From: Clostridiales bacterium
GTDB lineage: Bacteria > Bacillota > Clostridia > WRLR01
Direction of reading: 5' to 3'
DNA: 8,195 nt
Assembly (NCBI GenBank): GCA_031263625.1
Contig: JAISFK010000397.1
Location: 1-8,195 of the forward strand
Below, piece by piece: positions 6,253-8,195 of the stretch. Within the stretch, counting starts at the first letter, position 1, and each line of letters starts with the position of its first letter. Both the position numbers and the translations under genes were made by a program. The notes under the pieces were generated by a model, which saw only the letters and a list, made by a program, of their open reading frames with translations, ran no database searches and was not told the origin of the DNA.

Positions 6253-7623
6253 ATGCAAGACGCAACATGGCAAGCCCCTCCGGCGGCGCTCATAGAGAAT
6301 TGGGCCCGCGTGTGCGCCTCCCAGGCCATCGACCCGGCCCTGTACGCCGAGTACAAGGTCAACCGGGGCCTGCGCGACATCAACGGCAACGGCGTGCTGA
6401 CCGGGCTTTCGCGCATATCCCAGGTATCGGCCAAGCAGATCGTGGATGGCGTCGAGAAGCCCATGCGCGGCAGGCTGTTCTACCGCGGAATAAGCATCGA
6501 GGACATCGTGGACGGCTTTATAGCCGAAGATCGGTTCGGTTTCGAGGAAACCGCGTACCTGCTGCTCTTCGGGCACCTGCCGGACGAGCGCGAGCTGGGC
6601 GAGTTCACGGGCGTTCTGCGCGCCTGCTGCTCGCTGCCGCCGTCGTTTGTCAGGGACGTCATAATGAAGGCCCCCGCCTCCGACATGATGAACACGCTGG
6701 CGCGCAGCGTGCTCATGCTCTACTACTACGACCCGGCGCCCGACGACGTGTCGCTCCCCAACATACTGCGCCAGTGCATCCAGCTCATCGCGCAGTTCCC
6801 GCTGCTGGCTGTGTACGGCTATCAGGCGTACAGCCACTACGAAAAGGACGAAAGCCTCATAATCCACCAGCCCGCGCCGGAGCTGTCGCCCGCCGGGAAC
6901 ATCCTCAGCCTGCTGCGCCCGGACAAGCAGTACACCGACATGGAGGCGCGCATACTCGACCTCGCGCTGGTGCTGCACGCCGAGCACGGCGGCGGCAACA
7001 ACTCCACGTTCACCGTGCACGTCGTGTCGTCCTCGGACACGGACACGTACAGCGTGATGGCGGCCGCGCTCGGAAGCCTCAAGGGCCCCAAGCACGGCGG
7101 CGCGAACATCCGCGTGACCAAGATGATGAAGGATCTCATGCAGACCGTGGGCGACTGGCGCGACGAGGGCCAGGTGGCCGACTACCTCAGAAGGCTGCTG
7201 CGCAGGGAGGCGTTCGACCGGGCCGGTCTGATTTACGGCATAGGGCACGCCGTATACTCGCTGTCCGACCCGCGCGCGGTCATATTCGACCGCTTCGTCC
7301 AGAAGCTCAGCGCGGACAAGGGCCGCGAGGACGAATACCGGCTCTACCAGGCCGTGGCGCGGCTCGCGCCGGAGATCATCGCCTCGGAGCGCAAAATGTA
7401 CAAGGGCGTTTCGCCGAACATCGACTTTTACTCCGGCTTCGTATATGACATGCTCAACCTGCCTATGGAGCTGTTCACGCCCATATTCGCCATATCGCGC
7501 ATAGCGGGGTGGAGCGCCCACCGCATCGAGGAGCTTGTGAACGCGAGCAAAATCATTCGGCCGGCATACAAAAGCGTGGCCGAGATCCAGCCGTACCTGC
7601 CGCTGCGCGAGCGGGCGCGCTAA
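6253..7623 (+). CDS. Citrate synthase
   Basis: Citrate synthase condenses acetyl-CoA and oxaloacetate to citrate, the entry step of the TCA cycle and, in many anaerobes, of 2-oxoglutarate and glutamate synthesis. The 456-residue product carries the family active site: His245 in LHAEHGGGNNSTF, His332 in GIGHAVYSLSDPRA and Asp391 in NIDFYSG, matching the His-His-Asp triad. GPKHGGAN (278-285) is the conserved neighbouring signature. It is full length for the long bacterial form. GHAV in place of GHRV fits the clostridial type, which could also accept propionyl-CoA (2-methylcitrate synthase); no prp genes are nearby to support that. ATG 6253 has AAAGGA 12 bases upstream, a rather long spacing. 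No aconitase or isocitrate dehydrogenase gene is adjacent. The gene is bracketed by inverted repeat copies B and C, with C starting 3 bases after the stop. Confidence 0.93.
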   Translation: MQDATWQAPPAALIENWARVCASQAIDPALYAEYKVNRGLRDINGNGVLTGLSRISQVSAKQIVDGVEKPMRGRLFYRGISIEDIVDGFIAEDRFGFEETAYLLLFGHLPDERELGEFTGVLRACCSLPPSFVRDVIMKAPASDMMNTLARSVLMLYYYDPAPDDVSLPNILRQCIQLIAQFPLLAVYGYQAYSHYEKDESLIIHQPAPELSPAGNILSLLRPDKQYTDMEARILDLALVLHAEHGGGNNSTFTVHVVSSSDTDTYSVMAAALGSLKGPKHGGANIRVTKMMKDLMQTVGDWRDEGQVADYLRRLLRREAFDRAGLIYGIGHAVYSLSDPRAVIFDRFVQKLSADKGREDEYRLYQAVARLAPEIIASERKMYKGVSPNIDFYSGFVYDMLNLPMELFTPIFAISRIAGWSAHRIEELVNASKIIRPAYKSVAEIQPYLPLRERAR

Positions 7624-7624
7624 T

Positions 7625-7653
7625 CTTATACTGACGAGCATTTGAATTTTCCA
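7625..7653 (-). promoter_or_regulatory. Promoter-like pair in copy C, antisense to citrate synthase
   Basis: On the minus strand TGGAAA and TATAAG (from + strand CTTATA, 7625-7630) are 17 bases apart, the same layout as the proposed murG promoter in copy A. The -10 matches five of six consensus positions. Transcripts would run antisense into the 3' end of citrate synthase. This is only a sequence match. Confidence 0.25.
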
Positions 7654-7731
7654 TAAGCGCGAGTCAGTAATACTCGTTTCCTCTGTCCGACCGCAAATTG
7701 CGGTCGGAATTTCCAATCGAACACGAGTATA
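7627..7731 (+). repeat. Two-hairpin repeat element, copy C
   Basis: This 105-bp copy differs from copy A at two positions (ATTAACG becomes ATAAGCG). Both hairpins are intact. It starts 3 bases after the citrate synthase stop codon, so its CCGACCGCAA/TTGCGGTCGG stem followed by AATTT could serve as a weak terminator for that gene. It is inverted relative to copy B on the other side of the gene. Confidence 0.9.
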
Positions 7732-7765
7732 AGCTCCCTCTGGCCGCCACCGCTCAACGCAAAGC

Positions 7766-7814
7766 GAGCGGAACCGGGCAATCCGACGCAAAGCCGCGCC
7801 GCCCGGTTCCGCTC
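7766..7814. terminator. 14-bp perfect-stem hairpin in the convergent spacer
   Basis: GAGCGGAACCGGGC (7766-7779) pairs exactly with GCCCGGTTCCGCTC (7801-7814), leaving a 21-base loop. It lies between repeat copies C and D, downstream of citrate synthase. No T-run follows on either strand, so it may act as a factor-dependent or two-way terminator, or protect the 3' end of the transcript. Confidence 0.4.
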
Positions 7815-7866
7815 TATGCGAATCTATACTGCCATCTGCAATCCGCGATCTGCCCTAATGCGGCGC

Positions 7867-7974
7867 TATACTGACGAGCATTTGAATTTGCCATAAACGC
7901 GAGTCAGTAATACTCGTTTCCTCTGTCCGACCGCAAATTGCGGTCGGAATAATTTCCAATCGAACACGAGCGTA
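7867..7974 (+). repeat. Two-hairpin repeat element, copy D
   Basis: This copy is 108 bp. Relative to copy A it has TTTGCC for TTTTCC, ATAAACG for ATTAACG, a 3-base AAT insertion after the inner stem, and CGTA instead of TATA at the right end. Both hairpin cores remain. It is in the same orientation as copy C and begins 135 bases after C ends. The diverged right end suggests an older insertion. Confidence 0.88.
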
Positions 7975-7987
7975 ATCGCTAATCTGC

Positions 7988-8093
7988 CTATACGGCGCTC
8001 TCGCGATACACTGCAAGGCCCCATACGATGCTCTATGCTCTTTAAAACGAGGCCCCTATACGACACGCTCTATACAACTCTCTATACGATGCT
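7988..8093. repeat. Degenerate CTATACG...GCTCTAT repeats
   Basis: CTATACG-like cores occur at 7988, 8022, 8056 and 8082, spaced 34, 34 and 26 bases apart. The best pair is AGGCCCCATACGATGCTCTAT (8016-8036) and a 24-base version at 8050-8073 with three extra bases. The last core overlaps the stop codon and final codons of the partial minus-strand gene. Confidence 0.5.
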
Positions 8094-8195
8094 GTCGTAC
8101 ACCTTTTCGTTGACCGTTATCGAATACTGCGGGTCGTTTTTCCATTCGTCAACCGACGCCTGATACCGCTCTTCCTTGATGGCGCTCACGATCGA
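8082..8195 (-). CDS. C-terminal end of a possible SurA/PrsA-type foldase (partial)
   Basis: The minus-strand frame enters from the right edge and stops with TAG at 8082-8084, giving 37 residues. They include AIKEERYQASVDEWKNDPQY and end ITVNEKVYDSIV. A helix with a Lys/Glu-rich start and a Trp, followed by a short strand of the V-N-E-x-V-Y-x-x-I kind, resembles the C-terminal segment of SurA/PrsA-like peptidyl-prolyl isomerases in clostridia. The resemblance is weak and comes from a short piece, so the product name is tentative. That it is a real coding end is better supported, by sensible composition and codon use. It converges on citrate synthase. Confidence 0.5.
   Translation of the reverse strand, partial: SIVSAIKEERYQASVDEWKNDPQYSITVNEKVYDSIV

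Noticed and set aside
5256..6464. A 402-codon open frame on the minus strand rich in Pro and Arg
   Set aside because: It is the antisense of the Ala/Gly/Pro tail and spans two unrelated genes and a repeat; the composition is an artefact of GC content.
6223..7791. A 522-codon open frame on the minus strand
   Set aside because: It is antisense to citrate synthase, whose active-site motifs are intact, and its ends run through repeats B and C.
1498..7974. CRISPR array made of the repeated units
   Set aside because: Only four copies, about 105 bp each, far apart, in both orientations and without regular spacers or cas genes.

Overview
This window looks like a piece of a GC-rich chromosome from an anaerobic, Clostridia-like Firmicute. 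The evidence is a MurG of the clostridial subtype (GGGTAGHV and HESD...PGLANR motifs), an SdpI-family membrane protein, a citrate synthase with the clostridial-type GIGHAVYSLSDPRA motif, and Shine-Dalgarno sites of the GGAGG type. By eye the sequence is about two-thirds G+C (not counted), yet ATA isoleucine codons are common. No ribosomal RNA, tRNA, phage gene, transposase or CRISPR array was seen.

Layout from left to right: (1) the 3' end of an unrecognised + strand gene (to 107); (2) a GC-rich convergent spacer with degenerate CAGATCC repeats and a 17-bp hairpin; (3) murG on the minus strand (301-1473), outside any cell-wall gene cluster; (4) a spacer with repeat copy A and a CAGG-rich stretch; (5) an SdpI-family gene on the minus strand (1797-2186); (6) a divergent promoter region; (7) a C39-like cysteine peptidase gene on the + strand (2378-3034); (8) a large membrane-anchored TPR protein with two BamE-like motifs and an Ala/Gly/Pro tail of about 200 residues (3260-5956); (9) a spacer with hairpins and repeat copy B; (10) citrate synthase (6253-7623); (11) a 458-bp convergent spacer with repeat copies C and D, a 14-bp-stem hairpin and degenerate CTATACG repeats; (12) the C-terminal end of a minus-strand gene, possibly a foldase (8082-8195).

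The genes do not form an obvious pathway. MurG and the TPR protein are envelope related, SdpI and the peptidase share a divergent promoter region, and citrate synthase is metabolic. The most striking content is non-coding: a family of about 105-bp, two-hairpin repeats in four copies within 6.5 kb, all intergenic. Copies B and C bracket citrate synthase in inverted orientation. Copy A may supply the murG promoter. In copy B an imperfect palindrome has become a perfect 27+1+27 palindrome. This looks like a non-autonomous, MITE-like or RUP/ERIC-like element, and it is the best candidate here for something undescribed.
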